Part shown: positions 53,130-61,424 of the stretch, one piece after another | Position numbering within the stretch: position 1 is the first letter of the stretch | Layout: each line of letters begins with the position of its first letter | From: Lachnospiraceae bacterium | GTDB lineage: Bacteria > Bacillota > Clostridia > Lachnospirales > Lachnospiraceae | Direction: 5' to 3' | DNA: 64,000 nt | Assembly (NCBI GenBank): GCA_015056795.1 | Contig: SVFO01000009.1 | Location: 28,656-92,655 of the forward strand | Position numbers and translations under genes: made by a program | The notes under the pieces: generated by a model | What the model was told of the DNA's origin: nothing | The model's input: only the letters and a program-made list of their open reading frames with translations | The model's database searches: none

Positions 53130-55265
53130 ATGGAAATTGCAAAGAATAAAGAAAAGGTGCAGGAGTATCGGGAGCGCGCAAAGGCATTGGTTGCGCAGAT
53201 GACTTTGGAGGAAAAGGTAGGTCAGACGCTGAACTGGGCACCGGCGGTAGAGAGACTTGGCATCAAGGCTTACAACTGGTGGAATGAGGCACTTCACGGT
53301 GTGGCAAGAGCTGGCGTGGCAACGGTTTTCCCCCAGTCCATTGGTCTTGCGGCAACCTTTGACGAGGACTTTATCGAGGAGGTGGCAGATGCCATTTCTA
53401 CGGAAGGTCGCGCAAAGTTTAACATGCAACAGGAATATGATGACACGGATATTTATAAGGGACTGACCTTTTGGTCTCCCAATGTTAATATTTTCCGTGA
53501 TCCCCGTTGGGGTCGTGGTCATGAGACCTTTGGTGAGGATCCCTATTTGACCTCTCGTCTTGGCGTACGCTTTGTAGAAGGCATCCAGGGTCATGATGAG
53601 AATTACCTGAAGGCGGCAGCCTGCGCAAAGCATTTTGCCGTACACAGTGGCCCCGAGGACATTCGTCACAGCTTTAACGCCGTTGCTTCTAAGCAGGATA
53701 TGGCAGAGACCTATCTCCCTGCATTCAAGGCTTGCGTACAGGAAGCAGGAGTTGAGGCGGTAATGGGAGCTTATAATCGTACCAACGGCGAGCCCTGCTG
53801 TGGCAGTAAGACGCTGTTACAGGACATTTTGAGGGATGAGTGGGGCTTTACGGGTCATGTAACCAGTGACTGTTGGGCCATCAAGGATTTCCATGAAGGC
53901 CATCATGTTACCGAGACGCCCGTGGAGTCTGTTTCCATGGCAATGAACAACGGCTGTGACCTGAACTGCGGTAACCTCTTCCACTATTTGAAGCAGGCCG
54001 TGGAGGAGGGCATGGTAGCTGAAAGCCGTCTGGATGAGGCTCTGGTGAACCTGTTCACCACGCGAATGAAGCTTGGCGTGTTTGATGAAAAGGGGAAGAA
54101 TCCTTTTGACAAGATTGCATATACGGAGGTTGACACGAAGGCGCATCGGGAGCTCAACAGGAAGGCTGCCGAGAAGTGCGTTGTTCTCTTAAAGAACGAA
54201 AATCATCTTTTGCCGCTAAACAAGAGTACCATTAAGACTGTCGGCGTGATCGGACCGAACGCAAACAACAGAAGAGCACTGGTTGGTAACTATGAGGGAA
54301 CTGCTTCCCGTTATTGGACCATCCTTGAGGGCATTCAGGAATATCTTGGAGATGAGGTTCGCGTGATGGCCAGCGAAGGCTGCCATCTCTGTCACAAGAA
54401 GGTCCAGGGGCTTGGACAGGAGGATGACCGTATCTCTGAGGTAAAGGGTATTTGTGCCGCCAGCGATGTCATCATCGCCTGCATGGGTCTGGACTCTGGA
54501 CTGGAAGGAGAAGAGGGAGATCAGGGCAATGAGTTCGCTTCCGGTGATAAGCCGAATCTGGAACTCCCCGGTCTGCAGCAGCATGTGCTAGAGACGATCT
54601 GTTCCTTCGGAAAACCCGTAGTATTGGTACTGTTATCTGGTTCCGCACTCGCAGTGAACTGGGCAGATGAGAACATTCCCGCAATCCTGCAGGGCTGGTA
54701 TCCTGGCGCACAGGGCGGACGCGCAATTGCAGACATTCTCTTTGGTGAGAAGAACCCTGAGGGTAAGCTTCCCGTGACCTTCTATCGCAGCACTGCAGAC
54801 CTGCCTGAGTTTACGGATTATTCCATGAAGGGCAGAACCTATCGTTATATGCAGAACGAAGCGCTTTATCCCTTCGGTTATGGTCTGTCCTATACGAATT
54901 TTGAGTATTCCAACGTAAGCGTGACTGCAGAGAATGCTGGCGCAGACGGAGCAATTGTAAAGGCAACCGTAAAGAACGTTGGCAAGGTGGCAGGCGGCGA
55001 GACCGTTCAGGTTTATGTCAAGGTTTGCAAGGAGGGAACACCGAACGCACAGCTGAAGGGCATTAAGAAGCTCTTCCTTCAGCCTGGGGAAAGTGCTGAC
55101 GTATGCATCAAGCTTTCCCGCGAAGCATTGGGCGCGTTTGATGAAAACGGCGAGCTTCAGGTTGGCGGTGAGGTCAAGGTTTATGTTGGCGGACAGGCTC
55201 CCGATACCAGAAGCGCTAAGCTGACTGGCAAGCAGGATGCAGAGTTTGATTTGACCATTGCATAA
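53130..55265 (+). CDS. GH3 beta-glycosidase (xylosidase/glucosidase type)
   Basis: 711 residues, cytoplasmic. Barrel domain with NWWNEALHGVARAG and FWSPNVNIFRDPRWGRGHETFGEDP, typical of xylan-type GH3 enzymes; nucleophile Asp in HVTSDCWAIKDF. The alpha/beta sandwich (VIGPNANNRRALVGNY, GLDSGLEGEEGDQ) and a C-terminal fibronectin-III domain follow. The start at 53130 has ATGGAGGAC; the ATG at 53109 has none. Together with GH67 it points to xylo-oligosaccharide breakdown inside the cell. Single gene, terminator after it. Confidence 0.93.
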   Translation: MEIAKNKEKVQEYRERAKALVAQMTLEEKVGQTLNWAPAVERLGIKAYNWWNEALHGVARAGVATVFPQSIGLAATFDEDFIEEVADAISTEGRAKFNMQQEYDDTDIYKGLTFWSPNVNIFRDPRWGRGHETFGEDPYLTSRLGVRFVEGIQGHDENYLKAAACAKHFAVHSGPEDIRHSFNAVASKQDMAETYLPAFKACVQEAGVEAVMGAYNRTNGEPCCGSKTLLQDILRDEWGFTGHVTSDCWAIKDFHEGHHVTETPVESVSMAMNNGCDLNCGNLFHYLKQAVEEGMVAESRLDEALVNLFTTRMKLGVFDEKGKNPFDKIAYTEVDTKAHRELNRKAAEKCVVLLKNENHLLPLNKSTIKTVGVIGPNANNRRALVGNYEGTASRYWTILEGIQEYLGDEVRVMASEGCHLCHKKVQGLGQEDDRISEVKGICAASDVIIACMGLDSGLEGEEGDQGNEFASGDKPNLELPGLQQHVLETICSFGKPVVLVLLSGSALAVNWADENIPAILQGWYPGAQGGRAIADILFGEKNPEGKLPVTFYRSTADLPEFTDYSMKGRTYRYMQNEALYPFGYGLSYTNFEYSNVSVTAENAGADGAIVKATVKNVGKVAGGETVQVYVKVCKEGTPNAQLKGIKKLFLQPGESADVCIKLSREALGAFDENGELQVGGEVKVYVGGQAPDTRSAKLTGKQDAEFDLTIA

Positions 55266-55312
55266 GTTTTTTTCGCAGAATTAGAAGCTCTTTTATAGAA
55301 TAATATTTGAGG

Positions 55313-55346
55313 AAAAGGCACCTGACCACTCGTCAGGTGCCTTTTT
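55313..55346. terminator. Perfect 14-bp terminator
   Basis: AAAAGGCACCTGAC and GTCAGGTGCCTTTT around a five-base loop. Confidence 0.92.
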
Positions 55347-55404
55347 CGGTTTGCAACAATTTTGAGGGGAGTGGAAAGGAAACAAGGAAAAGAAAAAGAA
55401 GATA

Positions 55405-55433
55405 TTGAGGCTTGAAAGGAGTTGTGATAAAAT
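55405..55433 (+). promoter_or_regulatory. Promoter of the channel operon
   Basis: TTGAGG, 17-bp spacer, TAAAAT at 55428-55433, about 40 bases before the channel start. Confidence 0.55.
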
Positions 55434-55473
55434 ATGGAGTGGAGTTGTGTATAGATTTTGATGGAGATGGCAA

Positions 55474-56622
55474 ATGAAAAAGTTTTGTAAGCGCGTTTCA
55501 GAGTTTTTGAAACTCATTCATCTGAATACGATCTTGCTCATTTTGACATTGTACCTACTTCTCTGCTGTTTCTGTTATTTGGTACTGAAGAATGAGGGGA
55601 TGGAAACGCCCTTTTGGGACATTGTCGTGTTTAATCTTCTCGCCGTGACGGGAAATGATTACATGTACGTGGACAGCAAGTGGACTCGTCTTGCAGGCAT
55701 TCTGGTGTTGATTCTTGGCATGGTGGGACTTTCCTCCATTACGGGTTATGTCTCCTCAGCCTTTGTGGCAAGACGACTGAACTTGGAGAGAGGGGTAAAG
55801 AAAATGCAGAACATGAAGAAACACATCATTATCTGTGGATGGAAAAATGACGTAAAGATCCTGATTCAGGGAATCATGAGAAAAAATAAGGATTTAAAGC
55901 TATCCGACATCATTCTGATTAACAATATTGATGACGTCAAAATTCAGAATCTGAGGGACGATCATGAGTTAAAGGGACTGAATCTTCTTAGGGGCGATTT
56001 TACGGAGGAGCAAACGCTCTTAAACGCAAACGTAAAGGAAGCTTCAAAGGTCTTGATCATTGGAGAAAATCAGGATAATTTGGACGATGAACTGGTAGAT
56101 TCCAGGGTGTTCGTCACGGCACTGCTCGTACGTAAGTTGAACTCCAAATGTCATATTTGCGCTGAAGTAAAGACTGAGCGCTATAAGAATTATTTGGAGA
56201 GTCAAAATTGTGCCGAGGTGGTGTATGTGGAAGAGTATACGAGGTACATCCTATCAACCTCTACGAATTACAGTGGCATGTCGAAGGTGATGTCCTCCTT
56301 CTTGGATAATGGTGACGGCGTCTCCGTTCAGATTTCGCCCATCAGCGAGAAGTGGTATGGAAAAACCTATGGGGAGCTGTTCCAGTGGTATAAAAAGGAG
56401 CAAAACATTCTGCTCTTGGGTATTCTGGAAAACATGGGCGTGGAGAAGGAGCTAAAGCATCAGATTCTTTCAGAAGCACAGAAATCCACAAATTATGGCG
56501 AGATCATTCAGCGTCTGAAATCCGTAAAGACAATGGAGACGAATTGCCCACATTTGAATCCTGCAGATGATTATGTTCTTGACCGTAATATGGGAGCCAT
56601 TATTCTAGGAGACGAGATCTAA
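55474..56622 (+). CDS. Two-TM ion channel-like protein with RCK/TrkA-N domain
   Basis: 382 residues. Two membrane helices (residues 17-38 and about 70-95) flank a pore loop, then an RCK-like Rossmann domain (KHIIICGWKNDVKILIQGI, LLRGDFTEEQTLLNANVKEASKVLII) and a C-terminal lobe. The layout is that of MthK or CASTOR/POLLUX-type channels. The filter, normally TVGYG, reads AVTGNDY, so potassium selectivity is doubtful. First gene of a four-gene operon with a cyclic-nucleotide-binding protein next to it. Promoter TTGAGG-17-TAAAAT lies just upstream. Confidence 0.82.
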   Translation: MKKFCKRVSEFLKLIHLNTILLILTLYLLLCCFCYLVLKNEGMETPFWDIVVFNLLAVTGNDYMYVDSKWTRLAGILVLILGMVGLSSITGYVSSAFVARRLNLERGVKKMQNMKKHIIICGWKNDVKILIQGIMRKNKDLKLSDIILINNIDDVKIQNLRDDHELKGLNLLRGDFTEEQTLLNANVKEASKVLIIGENQDNLDDELVDSRVFVTALLVRKLNSKCHICAEVKTERYKNYLESQNCAEVVYVEEYTRYILSTSTNYSGMSKVMSSFLDNGDGVSVQISPISEKWYGKTYGELFQWYKKEQNILLLGILENMGVEKELKHQILSEAQKSTNYGEIIQRLKSVKTMETNCPHLNPADDYVLDRNMGAIILGDEI

Positions 56623-56665
56623 GGAAAACGAGGATGCTTTTGTAAAACACGAGTGAGGAAATGAC

Positions 56666-57148
56666 ATGGATTACATAAAGGAGCTTAGGGCATTCCCCCT
56701 GTTGGCGAAAATTAAGGATGATGACATTAAGATCTTGGCAGATCTTTTAGAGGTGCATAAAACCCAGGCGGGAGAAAATATCATCACAGAGGGCGACACG
56801 GGATCAGAAATGTATATTTTGATTGACGGCGTCGTGGACATCATTAAGACGACGGTGTTTGGTGATAAGTTTGTCGTGGCAACCTTAGATGCGGCAAAGC
56901 ATTGCGTTTTTGGCGAAATGGCCATGGTAGACAATGACAAGAGGTCAGCCACAGTGAAGGCGAAAACGGCCTGCACGACGCTTTCCATTGATCATTTGAG
57001 CTTTGAAAAATTCTGTGATGAACATCCTGAGAGTGGCGTGGAATTACTACGTTTAATCAGCATCAATTTGGTTAGAAACATACGGACGGAGAACAACAAT
57101 CTCCGCATGGTATATCAGGCGTTAATTGAGGAAATTGAGACAAATTAA
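56666..57148 (+). CDS. Cyclic nucleotide-binding domain protein
   Basis: 160 residues forming one cNMP domain (Crp-like without DNA-binding helix-turn-helix). The phosphate-binding cassette CVFGEMAMVDNDKRSATVKA retains the FGE and R-S-A residues that hold the cyclic phosphate. The beta roll (GDTGSEMYILIDGVVDII) is normal. It is coded 43 bp after the channel with GAGGAAATGAC before the ATG. The ligand is unknown; cyclic AMP is rare in Clostridia, so another cyclic nucleotide is possible. Likely a soluble regulator of the channel or of the last gene product. Confidence 0.88.
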   Translation: MDYIKELRAFPLLAKIKDDDIKILADLLEVHKTQAGENIITEGDTGSEMYILIDGVVDIIKTTVFGDKFVVATLDAAKHCVFGEMAMVDNDKRSATVKAKTACTTLSIDHLSFEKFCDEHPESGVELLRLISINLVRNIRTENNNLRMVYQALIEEIETN

Positions 57149-57173
57149 AGGTGATTAAGAAAGGGGTAAGGGT

Positions 57174-57869
57174 ATGGCAGTCATTCAAATGACGGACGAG
57201 GAAAAAGCACTTCTGGACCTTGCTTATACGGACGGGGAAAGAATTGCGAAGGGTAAGCTTTTTGATTATCAGGAGAAGGCGCTTAATGAGCTAAGAGCTG
57301 GTAGCTTTTATCTAAAGAACAGGTATCCTAACGAGGAGCTGCAGATCATTTCCTTCAGGCCTTCCTCGAAAAAGGGATGCGTGGAATTACAGTTTATTCA
57401 GCCAGGACTAGACTCGACGGAGTATTTACTGAGGTATGAGAATGGCGTTTATACAGATAACTTCTACGACGTGCCCTATGAGAAGGAATATGATGGGTTG
57501 GTGGAAGAGATCCTGAAGGAGGGTGGCATTCGTGCAAGAGTTTATACGACCTTCCCCTTCCTGATCAGCGACGAGATTAAGTCTGGCAAGGATCTGATGG
57601 ATAGGAGACCACATCTTGGAAGAACCATGCAGCTATTTATACATGCGGATGCATTGCCTAGCTATGAGGAGGCGGATGCGCTTTCCGAGAAGGTGCAGAA
57701 CCTCTTGGAGGAAAAAGGTGTTTATGGAAGCGGCATGATCTTTTACATCCTTGGCATGGACGGGCTGGATACGGAGAGTATTTTGGAGCTAGATGCTTAT
57801 GCAAGAGACCGGAAAAACGCCCGCAATGTTGTCAGCGTTGGGTTCCGCTGTTTTCACGTAAAGCAATAA
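57174..57869 (+). CDS. Protein of unknown function in the channel operon
   Basis: 231 residues, soluble, no family recognised. Helical N-terminus (EEKALLDLAYTDGERIAKG), then beta-rich region (LQIISFRPSSKKGCVELQF; VYTDNFYDVPYEK), then an alpha/beta part (TMQLFIHADALPSYEEADAL; GMIFYILGMDGLDTESILEL). Ribosome site AAGGGGTAAGGG. 25 bp after the cNMP gene and 28 bp before the fusion gene, so surely in the same transcript. Confidence 0.7.
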   Translation: MAVIQMTDEEKALLDLAYTDGERIAKGKLFDYQEKALNELRAGSFYLKNRYPNEELQIISFRPSSKKGCVELQFIQPGLDSTEYLLRYENGVYTDNFYDVPYEKEYDGLVEEILKEGGIRARVYTTFPFLISDEIKSGKDLMDRRPHLGRTMQLFIHADALPSYEEADALSEKVQNLLEEKGVYGSGMIFYILGMDGLDTESILELDAYARDRKNARNVVSVGFRCFHVKQ

Positions 57870-57897
57870 ATTCTAGTAAAAGCAGGAGATAAAAAAG

Positions 57898-60339
57898 ATG
57901 TTGTACAAGATGGACGAATTGCTCCTTCTGGAGTTGTTGACATACCTACCAGATAGTTTTCCCTTTGTTTCCGTATTGAATGCAGACAATCGTACGGTCA
58001 GGGAATATTTGAATGGAATTGACGTTTCGAAAATCGACGATGAAATGGTGTATACGACATGCATGAATGGCTTCGATTGGAAGAACATTCTGTTGGCGTT
58101 GGAGAAAAAGCGGAATATCCTCGATGCTTATATTGCTTATCCTCATTTGGATACCGCCTATGGCGGAGGCGGTGGAATTTCAGCCGTGTTCCTGAATGAA
58201 AGGGAGAAGGAAGCGGTTGTTGCGTTTCGCGGCACGGCCAGCAATGAGTGGGTGGATGATTTCCTCGGCGCAAATCAGGTGGATTCCCTGCAGCAGATCA
58301 ATGCGCTGGAGTGGTATAAGAGCGTTTATGAAAAGCTCCATCTGGAGGATTATACCGTATCTGTCATCGGTCATTCCAAGGGCGGAAATAAGGCAAAGTA
58401 TATTACCATCTTAAATGATACGCCAGATCGCTGCGTCTCCTTCGACGGACAGGGCTTTTCTGATGAATTTATTCAGCATTACAAGAAGAAAATCCTGAGG
58501 AGACAGGGTGTCATTGAGAATCACAACATCGATTTTGACTATGTTAACATTCTCATGAATGACATCGGAAAAAAGACCTATTACATTGGTTACGACTATG
58601 GTAAGTTTGGATTTGCCGAGAGCCATAGCCCCAATACCTTCTTCGATTTCGGGGAGAACGGGGAGTATCAGATGCGGGTGAATCCGAACGGACAGCGTCC
58701 AGAGATGCAGATCATGGATCAGTTTATCAACAGCATGATCCGTTCAGGCATCAGCGCGAAGGAGCAGGCAGAGACCAACAAGCTGCTGGGAATCCTTGTG
58801 GAGAAGGCATTTGCAATCGGGAAAGACAACACCGTTACAGAGTATATCAACCTTCTCTGTGATCTGGTGGGAGATCCGACCTACTCAGATAATACGGCGT
58901 ACGTGTTGGCCTTTTGCATTAAGTATTCCCGTCAGAATCAGGATTTCCTGAAGGCACTGAAGGACATTATGGTGAACTTTAAGATGGATGACGTCGTAAA
59001 GATCATCGATATGTTTGAGGGGCTGGTGGACTCCAAGAAGCTCAATGCCATCATTGATCTTTCAAACTTCCTGATCATGCACGCGAGCGGCGTTGTCGTA
59101 AAGCAGATTCAGAATATTTGTAGCAAAAAGTATGGCGTGGAGTTGACCGCAGATCAGGTTCGCGGCGTGCTGCAGATCGTCAGCATGACGAAGGAAATGC
59201 TAAAGACCCTGGAGCTGAAGATGGATGGTTCTGACCTTGTCGTGGAGGAGAACGACGAGGAGGAAGAAGGCTATGCCCTTCCTGAGAACATGAACATTGT
59301 CGTGTTGGCAGGCGGCTTGTCCAACGAGAGAAATCTCTCGCTGAAGAGCGGTTACGTCGTATCGAAGGTGCTGGCAGAAAAGGGTCACAACGTGATTTTA
59401 CTGGATGCTTACATGGGATATGCGGAGCAGGAGGAGATCATTGCAGATGCCTTCTCAGATCCCCCAAAGTATTCCTTAGAGCCGCAGGATATTCCCAATG
59501 ACATTCCTGACCTATGGGCTGTGAGAAAGCGTAGAAAGGATCAGTCGGGCGCATACTTTGGACCGAACGTGCTGCAGATTTGTCGCCAGGCAGATTTAGT
59601 ATTTATCGCATTGCATGGTGCGAGCGGTGAAAATGGAAAGGTGCAGGCAGCCTTTGACCTCCTTGGCATTGAGTACACGGGCTGTGATTATTTCTCGTCC
59701 GCCATTTCGTCCAATAAGTCTGTTTCCAAGCAGCTATTGGAGGAGGCAGGCATTCCCGTACCCAAGGGCTTCTGTGCCTTCAAGGGGGAGGAGATTGGAG
59801 ATCCCGAGGACTTTGGCATCTCCTATCCTGTCATTGTAAAGCCCAACAACGGAGGCATTGGTCTTGGCATTTCCGTAGCGAGTGACAAGAATTCCTATCT
59901 GAAGGCGTTGAAGGAAGCCTTTCGCTGGGAGAGCGAGATTGTCGTAGAAGAGTATATCGCAGGTCGTGAGTTTGCCGTGGGCGGCGTAGATGGCAAGGCC
60001 TTCCCTGTCATAGAGGTGCTTCCTTTGGAGACGCGTGACAAGGAGCAGGGCATGTCTCTTCGCGGGGAGCGCGTGCAGAAGTGTCCTGCAGAGATTCCCG
60101 ACGAGCTGTCAGAAGAGCTTCGCGCGATTGCAGAAAAGGTTTCCGCGGTTCTGGGCGTGCACGCATATTTCAAGGTAGATTTCATTGTCAGAGAGGATGG
60201 CTCTTATGTTTGCCTCGAATGTGATTCCCTGCCACAGCTCTATCAGGATGCCCATCTAGTACTGGAAGCAAAGGCAGCAGGCATTTCCTTCGGTGAGCTC
60301 TGCGACAAGATTTTGGAGATGAGCCTGCGGAAGAAATAA
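57898..60339 (+). CDS. Lipase-like (Mbeg1/DUF2974) domain fused to D-Ala-D-Ala ligase-like ATP-grasp
   Basis: 813 residues. Residues about 1-270 form an alpha/beta hydrolase of the DUF2974 type: AVVAFRGTASNEWVDDFLG and the nucleophile elbow VIGHSKGGNKAKY near residue 160, then FDGQGFSDEF. A helical middle follows, with an acidic spacer (VVEENDEEEEGYALP). Residues 465-813 are a Ddl-like ligase: VVLAGGLSNERNLSLKSG, HGASGENGKVQAAFDLLGI, YPVIVKPNNGGIGLGIS, VEEYIAGREFAVG, and ECDSLPQLYQDAHL. The normal E-x-N-T-x-P-G site reads ECDSLPQ and the GSS loop reads GGIG, so the substrate may differ from D-alanine. No start codon with ribosome site divides the two halves. End of the four-gene operon. Confidence 0.85.
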   Translation: MLYKMDELLLLELLTYLPDSFPFVSVLNADNRTVREYLNGIDVSKIDDEMVYTTCMNGFDWKNILLALEKKRNILDAYIAYPHLDTAYGGGGGISAVFLNEREKEAVVAFRGTASNEWVDDFLGANQVDSLQQINALEWYKSVYEKLHLEDYTVSVIGHSKGGNKAKYITILNDTPDRCVSFDGQGFSDEFIQHYKKKILRRQGVIENHNIDFDYVNILMNDIGKKTYYIGYDYGKFGFAESHSPNTFFDFGENGEYQMRVNPNGQRPEMQIMDQFINSMIRSGISAKEQAETNKLLGILVEKAFAIGKDNTVTEYINLLCDLVGDPTYSDNTAYVLAFCIKYSRQNQDFLKALKDIMVNFKMDDVVKIIDMFEGLVDSKKLNAIIDLSNFLIMHASGVVVKQIQNICSKKYGVELTADQVRGVLQIVSMTKEMLKTLELKMDGSDLVVEENDEEEEGYALPENMNIVVLAGGLSNERNLSLKSGYVVSKVLAEKGHNVILLDAYMGYAEQEEIIADAFSDPPKYSLEPQDIPNDIPDLWAVRKRRKDQSGAYFGPNVLQICRQADLVFIALHGASGENGKVQAAFDLLGIEYTGCDYFSSAISSNKSVSKQLLEEAGIPVPKGFCAFKGEEIGDPEDFGISYPVIVKPNNGGIGLGISVASDKNSYLKALKEAFRWESEIVVEEYIAGREFAVGGVDGKAFPVIEVLPLETRDKEQGMSLRGERVQKCPAEIPDELSEELRAIAEKVSAVLGVHAYFKVDFIVREDGSYVCLECDSLPQLYQDAHLVLEAKAAGISFGELCDKILEMSLRKK

Positions 60340-60395
60340 ACGCGTGATAAAAAAATTGCGGTGAAAACAACACAATAAAAGTTTTTTATGATTTC

Positions 60396-60427
60396 AAAAA
60401 GGTCGCTTTCCGGGCGACCTTTTTTTC
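60396..60427 (+). terminator. Terminator of the channel operon
   Basis: GGTCGC-7-GCGACC flanked by five A and seven T. Confidence 0.85.
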
Positions 60428-60551
60428 TTTGTCACGTGATAGGATGATCTCAGAAGGAAGGCAGAAGCACCTAGTAAAGTAGGACAGAAGACAAGCAAAA
60501 GAGAACAATGAAACATCGCGAAGCGATTCCATTATGAAAGGAGAAAAGACT

Positions 60552-61214
60552 ATGAAGAATTTAACGGAATTGGTATTTGTATTGGACAGAAGCGGATCCA
60601 TGAGAGGTCTGGAGAAGGACACCATCGGTGGTTTTAACGGCATGATTGAAAAGCAGAGGAAGGAAGAGGGAGATGTTTTGGTTTCCGCGGTACTCTTCGA
60701 TGATCAGACGGAGGTGCTTTATGATCGCGTGGACATCAAGACAATTACACCCATGACGGACAAGCAGTATTATGTTCGTGGCTGCACGGCGCTGCTGGAT
60801 GCCGTAGGCGGTGCCATCGAGCATATTAAGGAGGTTCGTAAGGCAGTTCCCAAGGAGGAGCGTCCCGAGAAGACCATTTTTATCATCACGACGGACGGCA
60901 TGGAGAATGCCAGCAAAAAGTATTCCTACGCGAAGGTGAAGAGCTTGATTGAAAAGCGCAGGGCAAAGAACTGGGAGTTCATTTTCCTCGGTGCCAACAT
61001 TGATGCCGCAAAGGAAGCAGGCCGCATGGGCATTGACGCGAGCCGCGCCGTGAACTACAAATGTGACGCCGCAGGAACGGCACTGAATTACGCCGTATTG
61101 GAGAAGACGGTCAGCAAGATGCGTAAGTGCGCGAGTGCTCCCATGATGGGCGCGATGTTGGATGCCGAGGACTGCTTCGAGGAAATTCGCGAGGATTGCG
61201 CAAAGAGAAGCTAA
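60552..61214 (+). CDS. Stand-alone vWA-domain protein
   Basis: 220 residues, one von Willebrand A domain with full metal site: LDRSGSMRG, GCTALLDAVGG and TTDGMENAS. No signal or membrane segment. The start at 60552 follows AAAGGAGAAAAG; the ATG at 60534 is part of that site. Proteins of this size often belong to TerY-like or general adaptor groups; no ter genes or ATPase partner are adjacent, though a MoxR system lies 12 kb upstream. Terminators on both sides make it a single unit. Confidence 0.87.
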   Translation: MKNLTELVFVLDRSGSMRGLEKDTIGGFNGMIEKQRKEEGDVLVSAVLFDDQTEVLYDRVDIKTITPMTDKQYYVRGCTALLDAVGGAIEHIKEVRKAVPKEERPEKTIFIITTDGMENASKKYSYAKVKSLIEKRRAKNWEFIFLGANIDAAKEAGRMGIDASRAVNYKCDAAGTALNYAVLEKTVSKMRKCASAPMMGAMLDAEDCFEEIREDCAKRS

Positions 61215-61242
61215 ATTGGATCAGCTAAATAAGTGATGATTG

Positions 61243-61277
61243 AACTGCCTTGTAGGAATACTGCAAGGCAGTTTTTT
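61243..61277 (+). terminator. Terminator after vWA gene
   Basis: AACTGCCTTG and CAAGGCAGTT with an 11-base loop and six T. Confidence 0.9.
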
Positions 61278-61299
61278 ATGAGTGTCGTACTACCGATTT

Positions 61300-61348
61300 T
61301 TGACAACCCAAGCGTATCATGCTATAATTGGTTTACCACAGAGGTAAA
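61300..61348 (+). promoter_or_regulatory. Near-perfect promoter with operator dyads
   Basis: TTGACA (61300-61305), exactly 17 bp, TATAAT (61323-61328). Just after it lie TTTACC-ACAGA-GGTAAA (61332-61348) and an overlapping CCACAG...CTGTGG dyad. The strong promoter with a palindrome over the start site fits repression by the XRE protein it drives. Confidence 0.75.
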
Positions 61349-61424
61349 TTAAAACTGTGGGGTTGGGTATCGTGGAAATCGTGAGAAGCAACTTACGGGA
61401 TTCGTAAGAGAAGGTGGCATAGGC

